NCBI RefSeq assembly: GCF_023078275.1
Contig: NC_062976.1
Location: 3,906,001-3,970,000, forward strand
Reading direction: 5' to 3'
Origin: Leguminivora glycinivorella
Taxonomy: Eukaryota > Arthropoda > Insecta > Lepidoptera > Tortricidae
DNA length: 64,000 bases
The position numbers and the translations under genes were made by a program. The notes beneath the pieces are model-generated. The model was not told the DNA's origin. It worked only from the letters and a program-made list of their open reading frames with translations, and did no database searches. Positions 55,600 through 64,000 of the stretch are shown here, one piece after another (positions within the stretch are counted from its first letter, which is position 1; each line of letters starts with the position of its first letter).

Positions 55600-55729
55600 T
55601 GTGACAAAATATGTGGCAAACCAACGCTAAGTAACCGTTTTCAGCGGGCAGTGTTGGGCCACTAATTCAGCGGACTTCTAAACGCGGCATGCTGTGCTTA
55701 GAGTATTTGATTGTGACAAAATATACGGC

Positions 55730-55857
55730 TTAGGCACTGGTCCGACCAAAATCGAGTGAGCTATGAAGCTATAATAAGCTATAAGCTATGATAGAAACGA
55801 ACAAAAGATAGTCGCTTAACCTACATATAATTTCCCAGATCCCAGACCAGTGCCTAA
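55730..55857. mobile_element. Small MITE with 13-bp ends
   Basis: TTAGGCACTGGTC and its inverted copy bound 128 bp. The surrounding DNA is the second copy of a local duplication (55600-55650 against 55710-55729 plus 55858-55885), and the first copy lacks this insert. Confidence 0.65.
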
Positions 55858-55911
55858 GTAACCGTATTCAGTAGACAGTCTATGACCACAACTTCTGCAG
55901 GCTTCTGTACC

Positions 55912-56075
55912 CATGGACACCTGAAACACAAGAAGCATTGGAGGTGTTGCCGGTGCCGGCCTTTACGATGGGTGTAAGCTCTCTTGTTGAAGGTTTGAAG
56001 GTCGTATCGGTCCGGAAATACCGCAGGTTTTCATTCCACGGTTAAGCTGTGCGAGGCAGGATATTCTGCCGTTTC
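55912..56075 (-). mobile_element. CR1-like LINE C-terminus, degenerate second copy
   Basis: It matches 39780-39920 at the nucleotide level (the blocks CCCATGGACACC, CCGGCCTTTA, GGTCCGGAAATACCGC). It reads PAVFPDRYDLQTF, then KRAYTHRKGR on the minus strand, with an upstream stop. Confidence 0.55.
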
Positions 56076-56687
56076 TAGAGAAACGCAAAGTTGAGGACTG
56101 TCTGGAGATGGGGATGGAAATGTTGTCGCGAAGGGCGATGACGGAAAGAAGTGGCAGGGATTAATGAAAGCACTACTCGTTATACTAATATATACAACGA
56201 CAGAAAATGCAAAGCGAGGCCACACCTCTTAGCAGCGCCAATGGGCTAAGCTGATTAGATTATGCTGGCAATTGACATTCCAGTTTGAATTACAAAAGAA
56301 GAAGTCCTAGCAGTGTGATGGATAACTATTTTTTTATTTCAATAGACTGTTTCGTGGCCCCACCCAAATACAAGTATGGACTATCAAGAGCGACCATTTG
56401 TCTCCGTCGCGACATCGTTTACTTGACGCTCCACAGATGTCGCGCGAGTGACGTGGAACCAATCGTGTGAGTGGACACGAATTTGGTGGTCGTTAGCGAC
56501 TATGTTATGATATGAAACATAAGATAAGAATGTAAAGAAATAGAGAGGTAGATATTAAATAGGAGCGATAGAGACGGACTAAAATATCATTTGCACACCG
56601 ATTGGTACAGAAACTAACAACCGATGTTGCGATTTGCGATGTATATATACTTTATGGGTGTTTACTCTTAAGTATAAGTTAATACAC
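56076..56687. other. No feature seen
   Basis: A GC patch at 56350-56470 (CCGTCGCGACATCG) is unexplained. Confidence 0.5.
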
Positions 56688-56826
56688 GACCGCACCGTGA
56701 CCTTCCAGTACACTCGACTACAAGATCCATTTTTCACCTTATTACAATACATTAAGGTAAGGTGAAAAAGTGGATACATCTCTTTGTAGTCGACTATGTT
56801 TATGGTGGTGCGGTGCTGTCGTGTGT
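56688..56826. repeat. Imperfect foldback
   Basis: ACACGACCGCACC, CGACTACAA and CCATTTTTCACCTTATT pair with their complements on the right (AAGGTGAAAAAGTGG, TTGTAGTCGA, GGTGCGGTGCTGTCGTGT), with mismatched bulges. Confidence 0.55.
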
Positions 56827-57687
56827 AACGTGTGTTATCACTTTTATATTATAATTGCCTCAAAAATAATCAAAATAATATTAGCAGAAATTCGGAGAAT
56901 ATTCGTGATGACTGATGACATATCACGCTATCCGAAGGGAATTGAAAGACACGCCATCACGAACTGATCGTATGTGGAATTGTGACTGCAGCATTAAACC
57001 ACTCAAATCGCGTTAATTAACATTACCTAGTCTTTAAGATTTTATAAAACTACATTAAAAAAATATGTATGAATGCTTAAAGCACTTGCCAAGAAATCTG
57101 GAAAACAGCTTGCCTTGAACTTTCTTCACCGTAAACTTACTCGCGCGCCACGTAAACGAAAAACACCTTCTTTTTTCAAGCTTTAAAAACTTTGGTTTAT
57201 ATAAAAACACATTGCCACTTTCATCTTTACAGAACATTTTATTTTATCGAAAAATTGCAATTTACATTTTTCACTATCATTTTTTGTACTGACAGTCCAG
57301 TGACACTGACAACACTGATGTAAAAAACAGTTGACAGCCGTCATCGCACAGCTGATCGCGAGTTTCTTGACGTTCGGTTTGCCCAAGCTGCATAACCTCA
57401 AATCGGTCGGCATATGGAGATAAAATCTTGTTTACTTTCCGAATTTTGAGTTAAAGTACATTTAAATATAGTGTCAATAAAGTGTTTTAATAGTGTAGTG
57501 CTTATTTAGTGAATGCGAGGCGAGAATTTTAAATAAAAACAACGTGCTCAGCGCATTCGCTTTGCGGCTAAAACTTGTTTGTTTTTTAGTGATTTAGTGA
57601 TTAAGTTTTTCTATAAATGTGTAATTTGTGTATTAAATAATAAGCGTAATGTTAGGTTACTATGTGTTTTACTGCAATAAAACTTAA
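56827..57687. other. Probable upstream/5' region of the 57688 exon
   Basis: CpG-containing sequence around 57290-57560 (CAGTTGACAGCCGTCATCGC) fits an insect promoter area. There is no TATA box at a useful distance. A 76-codon minus frame at 57183-57413 could be divergent coding but has no motif. Confidence 0.35.
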
Positions 57688-58070
57688 ATGCTTAAATTTA
57701 TTAATAAAATAATCAAATTAACAACCTCCCAAATAAGAAACCGTTTGCTTTTATCCAAATCTTTCCGACACGCGTTTGAGTCTGCAAATCAGTTTAGAAT
57801 GGCCGGTGTATCATCTAAGATGAAAAGTGATTTAAATTTGGATGAAAATCCGTCTAAAAAACTAAAATTGACCTTAAATGATGTGGCTACTAGAACTGTA
57901 GCCACTATGTGTGGTGCATGGAGACCCGAGGAAGAAGATGGTGGCATGATCCTGGTGTTCCAGACTAGGAAACCTTGCCTGAGCCCGGATCCTGAAAAGG
58001 AATCTGACTTTCCGGAGAATGTGGAGGATTTCTGGGATGCTGCTTTGCACTCCAGCGGCGATGAACAGGT
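57688..58070 (+). CDS. First coding exon of an unidentified host gene
   Basis: An open frame starts at ATG 57688, with a second in-frame ATG at 57799 in a good context (AGAATGG). It runs to CAG|gttagt at 58070/58071, a good splice donor; if unspliced it stops at 58096-58098 after 136 codons. The first 37 residues are basic and hydrophobic. From the second ATG the protein becomes polar, with KKLKL, then an acidic tract (WRPEEEDGG, PENVEDFWD, SSGDEQ). I do not recognise the family. The acidic, Trp-containing second half and balanced codons look like real protein, and the upstream 250 bp is comparatively CpG-containing like an insect 5' region. No partner exon was found in the repeats downstream, so the gene probably continues past the window or the exon is a relic. 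Confidence 0.5.
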
Positions 58071-58098
58071 TAGTCCTAATAATAAAGCAAAATTTTAG

Positions 58099-58542
58099 TT
58101 TGCAGTGTGTAATAAAAAAATAAATATATTTAGTAAAAACTTATTTTCTTAAATTATTTCAATAAATGAGATGGTAAATATTTATTATTGTAAAAAGCGC
58201 CATCTTTTATTTTCGGCTAGCACTGCTACAGTTGGTCGCGATTTTGTAAGTGGCTGGAGTAGATAGTTCCGTGTTATGTTCATAGAGGGCGCTTTCATGA
58301 TTCTTTGTCAGCGCCATCTCTCACATTATGCTGAAACCAATGTACTGGGGATTCGTCGCGCAATTTGAGCATGTTGCGCAATGATGTGGTTTTACGATCA
58401 ACTCATAGATGGCGTGGTCGCACAACAACTGAAATAGATGAATTTAAAATTGAAAACAACTATGAATTTGAATTTACATAATTATTATGAATATTTCGGT
58501 AAACTAAGAGTACTTCATAAATATAACTAATGTTTATTATAA
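58099..58542. other. No gene seen
   Basis: Two GCGCCATCT-containing patches (58196, 58311) resemble MITE scraps. If the 58070 donor is used, this is intron. Confidence 0.45.
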
Positions 58543-58550
58543 GTTTATTA
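58543..58550. repeat. Left 8-bp target duplication of the deleted hAT
   Basis: GTTTATTA, identical to 59473-59480. Confidence 0.85.
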
Positions 58551-59472
58551 CAGGGATGTAACGGATGTGGTTTTAACGGAACCGGAAGCGGAAGCGGAAG
58601 TTTGGAATTTAGTTTAACGGAAGCAGAAGCGGAACCGGAACCAGAAGCGGAAGTTATAGATGTTAAAAACGAAATGAAAAAATACCACATAGGTATAACA
58701 TAAACCAAAACTACCTAAATTACCTAGAACTTTTAGGTGTTTACTGTTCAACCTGTAATCAGCAGTTTGTAATCAGCCTTTAGGCCCACTTAGGTTTTAA
58801 AAACGAAAAGAAAAGTTACCTGATATTTTATCTTAAGTATATCATTCATTACAATCCAAAAATTTAAATCACCTTGAACTTTAAGATGTTTAGTTGTTTA
58901 GGTAATCACTAAAAATCACATAAGAATCCTTTTAAACCTTTATTATGTCGTAAAAGGTTTTAGAAACGAAAAGAAAACTTACTCGTAGGTAGTACCTATA
59001 ATACAATCCAAAATTAACCAGTAAAAATTATGTGTAATTGTTAGCACACAATTAAATTTTTAAATTAAATGGAGTGATTATAAAAGAAGTAAACTGTATT
59101 TAATAAACAAAAGCTTAGCAGCTTTATCTCCCGGCAGTTTGCTTCTAAGGGGATCGTAGATAAGCCCTGCACCACTGAATAGTTGTTCACTCGCTACTAA
59201 CTAGGTGGACAGGACAAATATTGGCGCGCAATGGAATGAAGCGATTGATGTTTAGTATCGCAGCACGTGGCAAGCTGAGAGATGAGCGAATGACAGGTAT
59301 AGACCTGTTGGTCTTTGATGTACGCCACTCATGTCCCACCGTCGCGCTAGGTTCCGACATCCGCTATAACTTCCGTTTGAAAAATAACAGAACCGGAACA
59401 GAAGCGGATGTGTAAAACAAAACGGAAGTTCCGCAGAAACGGAAGCAGAAGCAGAGCTCCGTTACATCCCTG
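58551..59472 (-). mobile_element. Deleted hAT transposon with transposase C-terminus
   Basis: Terminal inverted repeats are CAGGGATGTAACGGA on the left and its complement on the right, flanked by the 8-bp duplication GTTTATTA. On the minus strand, 59205 down to 59107, a frame reads LVASEQLFSGAGLIYDPLRS and then KLPGDKAAKLLF. This is the hAT C-terminal dimerisation block, where SxRxFSxAG is the usual core. Arrays of GGAAGCGGAAG-type subterminal repeats occupy 58570-58660 and 59390-59455. The rest of the transposase is gone, so this is a 922-bp internal-deletion derivative. Confidence 0.88.
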
Positions 59473-59480
59473 GTTTATTA
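59473..59480. repeat. Right 8-bp target duplication of the deleted hAT
   Basis: GTTTATTA, identical to 58543-58550. Confidence 0.85.
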
Positions 59481-60007
59481 GTGTTTTCTTCTTCTTCACA
59501 CTATTTAAAGCTGTGTCCTTGTTGGTGGAGCAATCTCCAACTCGTCCGGTCCTCTGCCAACTCCTTAACCTTTTTTTTTATTAAAGTTAAAATGATTATT
59601 ATTGTTACTTATCTAGAAATTCGATAGGTACCTTACCTACCCTAGCAAGTCAAAGATACAATACTAACACCGAATAATTCTATAAAGTTTCCTAAAATGT
59701 AATTTCACTGCATTTGGGTGTGAACCCCTGTAACTTAATACTAATTCAGTACGAAAACTGCGTGTTTTGGAAATGGAAATTACACTCTTTGAGAGAAAAT
59801 AGAGGGGACGACATTTCTCCATACAAAAGCAGTATCGTACCGTACCTACTCATGTAAAAAAAACTGAAAACGTTGTAAAAATTGAACGATACACGTGCGA
59901 AGAGGAAATTCGTAACTCGTTCCGATTTAAAACACTCCTCTAGGTCGTGTTTTCGTCCCGCCACTAGTTTCGGACTTGTGTAATGCACTATTTTACCTAC
60001 ATATGAA
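59481..60007. other. No feature seen
   Basis: CTTCTTCACACTATTTAAAG and TCCAACTCGTCCGGTCCTCT at 59490-59560 may be the edge of a retroposon. Confidence 0.4.
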
Positions 60008-60247
60008 TAACCTAACAACAAAATTAAAATTTTGAAAAAACCCCGACTGCGACATAGTAGACCGATTTTCATGAACCATGGCTAATAACACTCCCGACTA
60101 ACTCAGCTTTCAGACAAAAAAAAACTAAATCTAAATCGGTTCATCCGTTCGGGAGCTACGATGCCACAGACAGACACACACACAGAGACAGACAGACAAA
60201 CTCGTCACACTTAACACCCCGTCGTTTTTGCGTCGGGGGTTAAAAAC
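60008..60247 (-). repeat. CCCCGACGCAAAAACGAC repeat, copy 1
   Basis: On the minus strand it starts TTTAACCCCCGACGCAAAAA, then (CTGT)n, then AGCTGAGTTAGTCGGGAGTG. Inverted relative to 60828-61025. Confidence 0.75.
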
Positions 60248-60488
60248 CGGGTGGTCATTTCCTTTCAACTTAACCCTGCTGTGGCTATTGAATTGTATAT
60301 TTAGAAGGTCGAAGTCATTACGAATAAAGCACTTAGCCGGTAAAAGCCCGCTGGGCGACATGGCCAGATGTAATGGACATCGATATTTATGTATTCATTA
60401 AGTTTGGCTTTGGCTTTTTCTTTTATACCTATATCGAGACTAATGCACGCTGCTCAATATTGCAAAAGTTTTTTGTTATGGTAAAATA

Positions 60489-60816
60489 CAGTATTACCCC
60501 GCTTTACGCAAGAGATGCGTTCAGGGAAAATCTCGTATTAAAGCGAATTACGTGTATATCGGGTCACTTGAATAAGGTACCAAATTTAGAACCAAACCGA
60601 AAATAATATATATTTTACTTGATAAATTACAATCAAATCGCTTGTTTAAAGAAACTTGTAACATTTTACATTAGAAAAAACAATAATAAAGTACTATTTT
60701 TATTAAAAAAATAATCTAATGTTTTCTGAGTGGCTTTTTGCTTCTGATCCATCAAAATTTATAAACGTTATAACGAATCCGCGCTATACAGGGTCGCGTA
60801 AAGCGGGGTATTACTG
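60489..60816. mobile_element. Pogo-like MITE
   Basis: Ends CAGTATTACCCCGCTTTACG and its inverted copy (GCGTAAAGCGGGGTATTACTG, 60796-60816), with a TA dinucleotide on both sides. CAG termini with TA duplication and the CCCCGCTTTACGC motif fit the pogo/Tigger group. The 328-bp interior is AT-rich and has no coding. Confidence 0.72.
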
Positions 60817-60827
60817 TATGTAAGTCA

Positions 60828-61025
60828 TTTTTAACCCCCGACGCAAAAACGACGGGGTGTTATAAGTTTGACGTGTATATCTGTCTGTCTGTTTGTCTGT
60901 CTGCCTGACTGTGTCTGACGGTTTTTTGTTTGAAAGCTGAGTTAGTCGGGAGTGTTCTTAGCCATGTTTCATGAAAATCGGTCCAGTATGTCGCGGTCGG
61001 GGGTTATTTCAAAATTTTAATGTTA
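60828..61025 (+). repeat. CCCCGACGCAAAAACGAC repeat, copy 2
   Basis: TTTTTAACCCCCGACGCAAA to GGTCGGGGGTTATTTCAAAA. With copy 1 it encloses the pogo-like MITE. Confidence 0.75.
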
Positions 61026-61029
61026 ATTT

Positions 61030-61258
61030 GTGCAAAAGCTGGTGACCGAAGAGCTGGCGACTTCCTCGCACCACGTATCAGCATTGCGATACAGCGAGGA
61101 AATGTCGCCAGTATCCTTGGTACAATGCCTCAAGGGCCTATTTTAGACATTAGCTTAGCTAGCTTTTAAGTTTAGTCTTAGTTTCTTATATAATGATGTA
61201 AATACTTGTATGTTCGTGTAAATAAAGAGATTTGTGCAATAAAGTTTAAATAAATAAA
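61030..61258 (+). mobile_element. Retroposon 3' end with ORF tail
   Basis: In one frame the start reads GDFLAPRISIAIQRGNVAS, then ILGTMPQGPILDI and a stop. Then comes about 100 bp of 3' UTR ending TGCAATAAAGTTTAAATAAA. The ATAAAGTTTAAATAAAT tail is the same kind as that of the CR1-like copy ending at 63463. The source protein family is not certain. Confidence 0.45.
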
Positions 61259-61364
61259 TAAACACCCAAATACAATTGGGTTACGTTGTTTCATCAAAGA
61301 GTTTCTTTGCCACCTAGATTATCTGATTGGAATCAAACAAATAAATTTTGAAAAAAGAAACGGC

Positions 61365-61515
61365 AGACATACCGATTTTTATCAAAAATGGCCTGACCTG
61401 ACTGAACACTTCCGACTAATTCAGCTTTCAAACAAAGAAAACGAAATCAAATCGGTTCTGTGCCACAGACATACAGACAGACACGTCAAACTTATAACAC
61501 CCCGCCGTTTTAGTA
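61365..61515 (-). repeat. CCCCGACGCAAAAACGAC repeat, copy 3
   Basis: Diverged minus copy: ACCGATTTTTATCAAAAATG, CTAATTCAGCTTTCAAACAA, AACTTATAACACCCCGCCG. Confidence 0.65.
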
Positions 61516-61856
61516 ATATACCTAGTGTCCTTCTATGAAAACTGTTGGCCCACAGCACAGTACCCGCTGTATCCGTGGGGAGCAAGGTAGGCATATTTTA
61601 CGGTAAATATATGATATTTCCGTAACAACATTTTAATCATAAATCAAAATGAGATAAGTTAATGAACCGTCAATATTAAGGGTCCGTTAATTACTTTAAA
61701 CCGTATTTATATTTAGGCCCTCCTGAATTTTAACGGGTTTAATAAACCTTGGTGTGGATTCCGCTTTAATATTGTACCATTTCATTATGGGGTTTGAAGT
61801 GGGTTGTTTGGGCATTATGAATATGTATATTGTACATAAATATCTTCTGTTTCGTA
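61516..61856. other. No feature seen
   Basis: AT-rich. Confidence 0.6.
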
Positions 61857-62108
61857 TCCTTGACATGTGTCGCCATCTAGTTCAAAAATGAATAGTACCT
61901 ACATCGAGCGAAAGAATTCTCAGCCTTAACAACACAACTACTGCACACGAGATGGCGCGCATTTCGCCACAAAACCTCAAATAGTGTATTTTCTATTCGT
62001 TTTAGCCTTGACCTGTGTCGCCATCTAGTGTTTGCAATAAATAGTACTTACATCGACCGAAAGAATTCTGTCTTAACAGTACAACTACTGCACACGAGAT
62101 GGCGCGCG
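61857..62108 (+). repeat. Two direct copies of about 110-145 bp
   Basis: TTGACxTGTGTCGCCATCTA, AATAGTACxTACATCGAxCG, ACTACTGCACACGAGATGGC in both copies. Confidence 0.8.
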
Positions 62109-62350
62109 AAGAAAAACGCATGAAAACTCGAAAATTCGCGTTTTCCGGGACCTAAGTATAAGTTAGACCGATTTTTCACCCCCAAAAACCCCCACATAAC
62201 AAATTTCTGCGAAATCGTTAGAGCGGTTTCCGAGATCGTCAGTGTAAATAAATATATATATATAAATAAATAAATAAATAAATAAATATACAAGAATTGC
62301 TCGTTTAAAAGTATAAGATTAAAAAGTAAATACTGCAAAATTATTAAAAA

Positions 62351-62620
62351 ACTAGCTTTTCTCCGCGGCTTCGCTCGCGTTAACCTCGATTATTGCCGAA
62401 TGTTCCATACAAACTTCCACCCCCCATTTTAGGGAAGCAGGGGGTTAGAAAGAGACAAAAAATAATAAAGAGACAAAAAAAAAATATAGCCTATGTTACT
62501 CTCCATACCTTCAACTATATTCACTTAAAAAATCACGTCAATTTGTCGCGCCGTTTTGCCGTGAAAGATGGACAAACAAACAGACATACACACTTTCCCA
62601 TTTATAATATTAGTATGGAT
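62351..62620 (+). repeat. GCGGCTTCGCTCGCG retroposon, long form
   Basis: Carries the TTCCATACAAACTTCCACCC block as at 47165-47235 and a short local duplication of AATAAAGAGACAAAAA. Confidence 0.8.
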
Positions 62621-62728
62621 TACATTTTAATTATTGCTTATATTCGAAAAAATAAGACTAATGAATTTGAGCCTATACCCGTCATGCGTACTTTTGCGTG
62701 AAATAAATGTAATGTTTTGTAGCATATG

Positions 62729-63463
62729 TAGACTAGGTACTATAGTTACTTTATTACTAAATAAATTGGATCGTTTGCTTAATAACTGCATCCGATTCAT
62801 CTACGGGCTCAGAAAGTACGACCATATTTCCATCTTCCGCCGAAAACTAAACTGGCTCCCGATCCGCGAGCGTAGGTCGTCTAGAATACTTTGCATGCTC
62901 TATACTATCCTGTTTGATCCAGCTGCACCAGATTACCTTCGATCTAAATTTCAATTTATAACTCCTCGTCCCGATTGCGATCTTCGTAAGTCTCGGAGCC
63001 TTAAGCTCGCTATCCCCCTCTATCGCACCGGGTTCATGTCCAACTCCTTCGCTATGCAGGCAATTCGTCTTTGGAACGATCTCCCTCTCGCAATACGACA
63101 AGCACAGAGCAAGTTTTCCTTCAAACGTCAATTACGTAAACACTTCTCGCAGGTACACCAACGTTGTTAGACAGTAATGGTTAAATGGGTACTATATATA
63201 TGTATATATATGTATATTATATATTTTAGTTAGTTTATGTATGTATATGATTGTACTTATTTATGTATGTATATTGATGATGCATATAGTATTTAGATAG
63301 TGACTTATATCTATTTAAATTTCTGTTTTATTTTCCGCACCAATTGTAAGTTTCTGTTTGGTCCAATGGTTGACTGGTAGAGAATGCCTTAAGGCATTAA
63401 GTTCGCCATTTGTACTTTATGTTGTGCAATAAAGGTTAAATAAATAAATAAATAAATAAATAT
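62729..63463 (+). mobile_element. CR1-like LINE 3' fragment
   Basis: An open frame to 63168 reads NNCIRFIYGLRKYDH, FRRKLNWLPIRERR and, near the end, MQAIRLWNDLPLAIRQA and FKRQLRKHF. This is the C-terminal region after the RT domain in CR1/L2/Jockey-like elements. The 3' UTR contains TATATATG repeats and ends in TGCAATAAAGG followed by (AAAT)n at 63432-63463. It is 5'-truncated. The C-terminal frame is unbroken, so the insertion is fairly young. Confidence 0.8.
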
Positions 63464-63619
63464 AGTGAAAATACAGATAGCTGTTAGGCTTCTTCTTGTA
63501 TTTTTTGGAATCATCCTTACTGACCCATAAGGTCAAATTATTAGTACTTTTACATTACAAATAAATATAAATATTATATTATAGGATATAAATATTATAG
63601 GATAAATAAATATAAATAT

Positions 63620-63721
63620 TGTTAAAATTGTAACAAAATCAGAATTGTATTACCAGTGCTGCCATCTCTGGTAGCGGCCATTAAGTTGAACAATAAACCA
63701 GTCCGTTAGCAACTGTCAACA
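63620..63721 (+). mobile_element. Probable 5' LTR of a copia-type element
   Basis: The segment begins TGTTAA and ends TCAACA, a near-perfect terminal inverted pair, and contains the poly(A)-signal sequence CAATAAACC near 63691. At about 102 bp it is short for a copia LTR, so the right edge may be a few bases further on. It is called because a copia-type primer site and gag follow. Confidence 0.5.
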
Positions 63722-63732
63722 CGAGTTTTATT

Positions 63733-63749
63733 AGGTTATGTGTCCCAGT
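63733..63749 (+). promoter_or_regulatory. Probable tRNA primer-binding site of the copia-type element
   Basis: GGTTATGTGTCCCAGTG resembles the copia-type site that pairs with an internal half of initiator-Met tRNA. Its place, just after the proposed LTR and about 90 bases before gag, fits. Confidence 0.45.
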
Positions 63750-63835
63750 GCATATTTTCACTAAAAATACAGTAAAGACGATCAGATTAATCCAGAATTA
63801 TTGTTCAGTTAGTGTAGTGTTCATTTGTTTAAATA

Positions 63836-64000
63836 ATGGCTTCAAATTTTATCGCGAATGTGCCGAAGTTGAAGGGCCGTGAAAACTACGATGAGTGGGC
63901 GTTTGCGGCAGAAAACTTGCTCGTCTTAGAAGGAATGACCGAGGTCCTTTTAAGCAAAAAAGAAGACGAGGAGACTAAAGCGACTACGGCGGCAGCGGCT
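63836..64000 (+). CDS. Copia-type gag, N-terminal part (runs off window)
   Basis: ATG at 63836, 55 codons open to the last base. It reads MASNFIANVPKLKGRENYDE, then WAFAAENLLVLEGM, the start of the gag polypeptide of Ty1/copia LTR retrotransposons (UBN2/DUF4219-like). It then turns acidic and basic (KKEDEETK) and Ala-rich. There is no stop, and the frame is more GC-rich than the flank, so the element may be intact and recent. Its other four kilobases or so should lie to the right. Confidence 0.8.
   Translation, partial: MASNFIANVPKLKGRENYDEWAFAAENLLVLEGMTEVLLSKKEDEETKATTAAAA

Overview
This window is ordinary eukaryotic nuclear DNA, most likely from a moth or butterfly (Lepidoptera). It is AT-rich. 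Its one clearly intact gene is split by GT-AG introns. It is crowded with interspersed repeats of a type I recognise from lepidopteran genomes: a tRNA-headed SINE, RTE-type and CR1-type non-LTR tails, the repeat that opens with a GCGGCTTCGCTCGCG-like block, and many foldback MITEs. I see no operons, no bacterial genes, no rRNA and no convincing functional tRNA.

Host genes are sparse. The best is a five-exon papain/cathepsin L-family cysteine protease at 43767-47483 on the + strand, with a TATA box about 50 bp upstream. Its reading frame joins perfectly over four introns to 330 residues. Cys, His and Asn of the triad are all present, but the residues around the active-site Cys are very unusual. 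A second candidate is the first coding exon of an unidentified gene at 57688-58070, ending at a good splice donor. A third is a GC-rich, coding-like tract with a hydrophobic C-terminal segment at 48315-48741, which needs a frameshift to be read through.

The rest is a transposable-element landscape. 0-10 kb: diverged repeats, a large foldback MITE and a 5'-truncated RNase H-bearing non-LTR element with a 13-bp target duplication (5083-6292). 11-15 kb: three different foldback or GC-rich elements and two tandem arrays. 16-30 kb: SINE, foldback and retroposon pieces separated by plain AT-rich DNA. 30-33 kb: a 1.9-kb hAT-like element with an 8-bp target duplication, sitting in the arm of another hairpin. 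34.5-36.7 kb: a nest of at least three levels, with an RTE reverse-transcriptase fragment in a GGAC-rich repeat in an older repeat. 38-42.3 kb: two arrays of about 120 bp period and a degenerate mariner-like element. 43.7-47.5 kb: the protease gene, whose introns carry a SINE with a MITE inside it and two more repeats. 48.7-50.2 kb: an odd 1.5-kb foldback element built from one short word repeated in opposite senses in its two halves. 52-64 kb: further repeats, a hAT relic with a recognisable transposase end (58551-59472), a pogo-like MITE, a CR1-like fragment and, at the right edge, the start of a copia-type LTR retrotransposon whose gag runs out of the window.

All calls come from reading the sequence by eye. 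Family names are given only where motifs, target duplications or termini support them.
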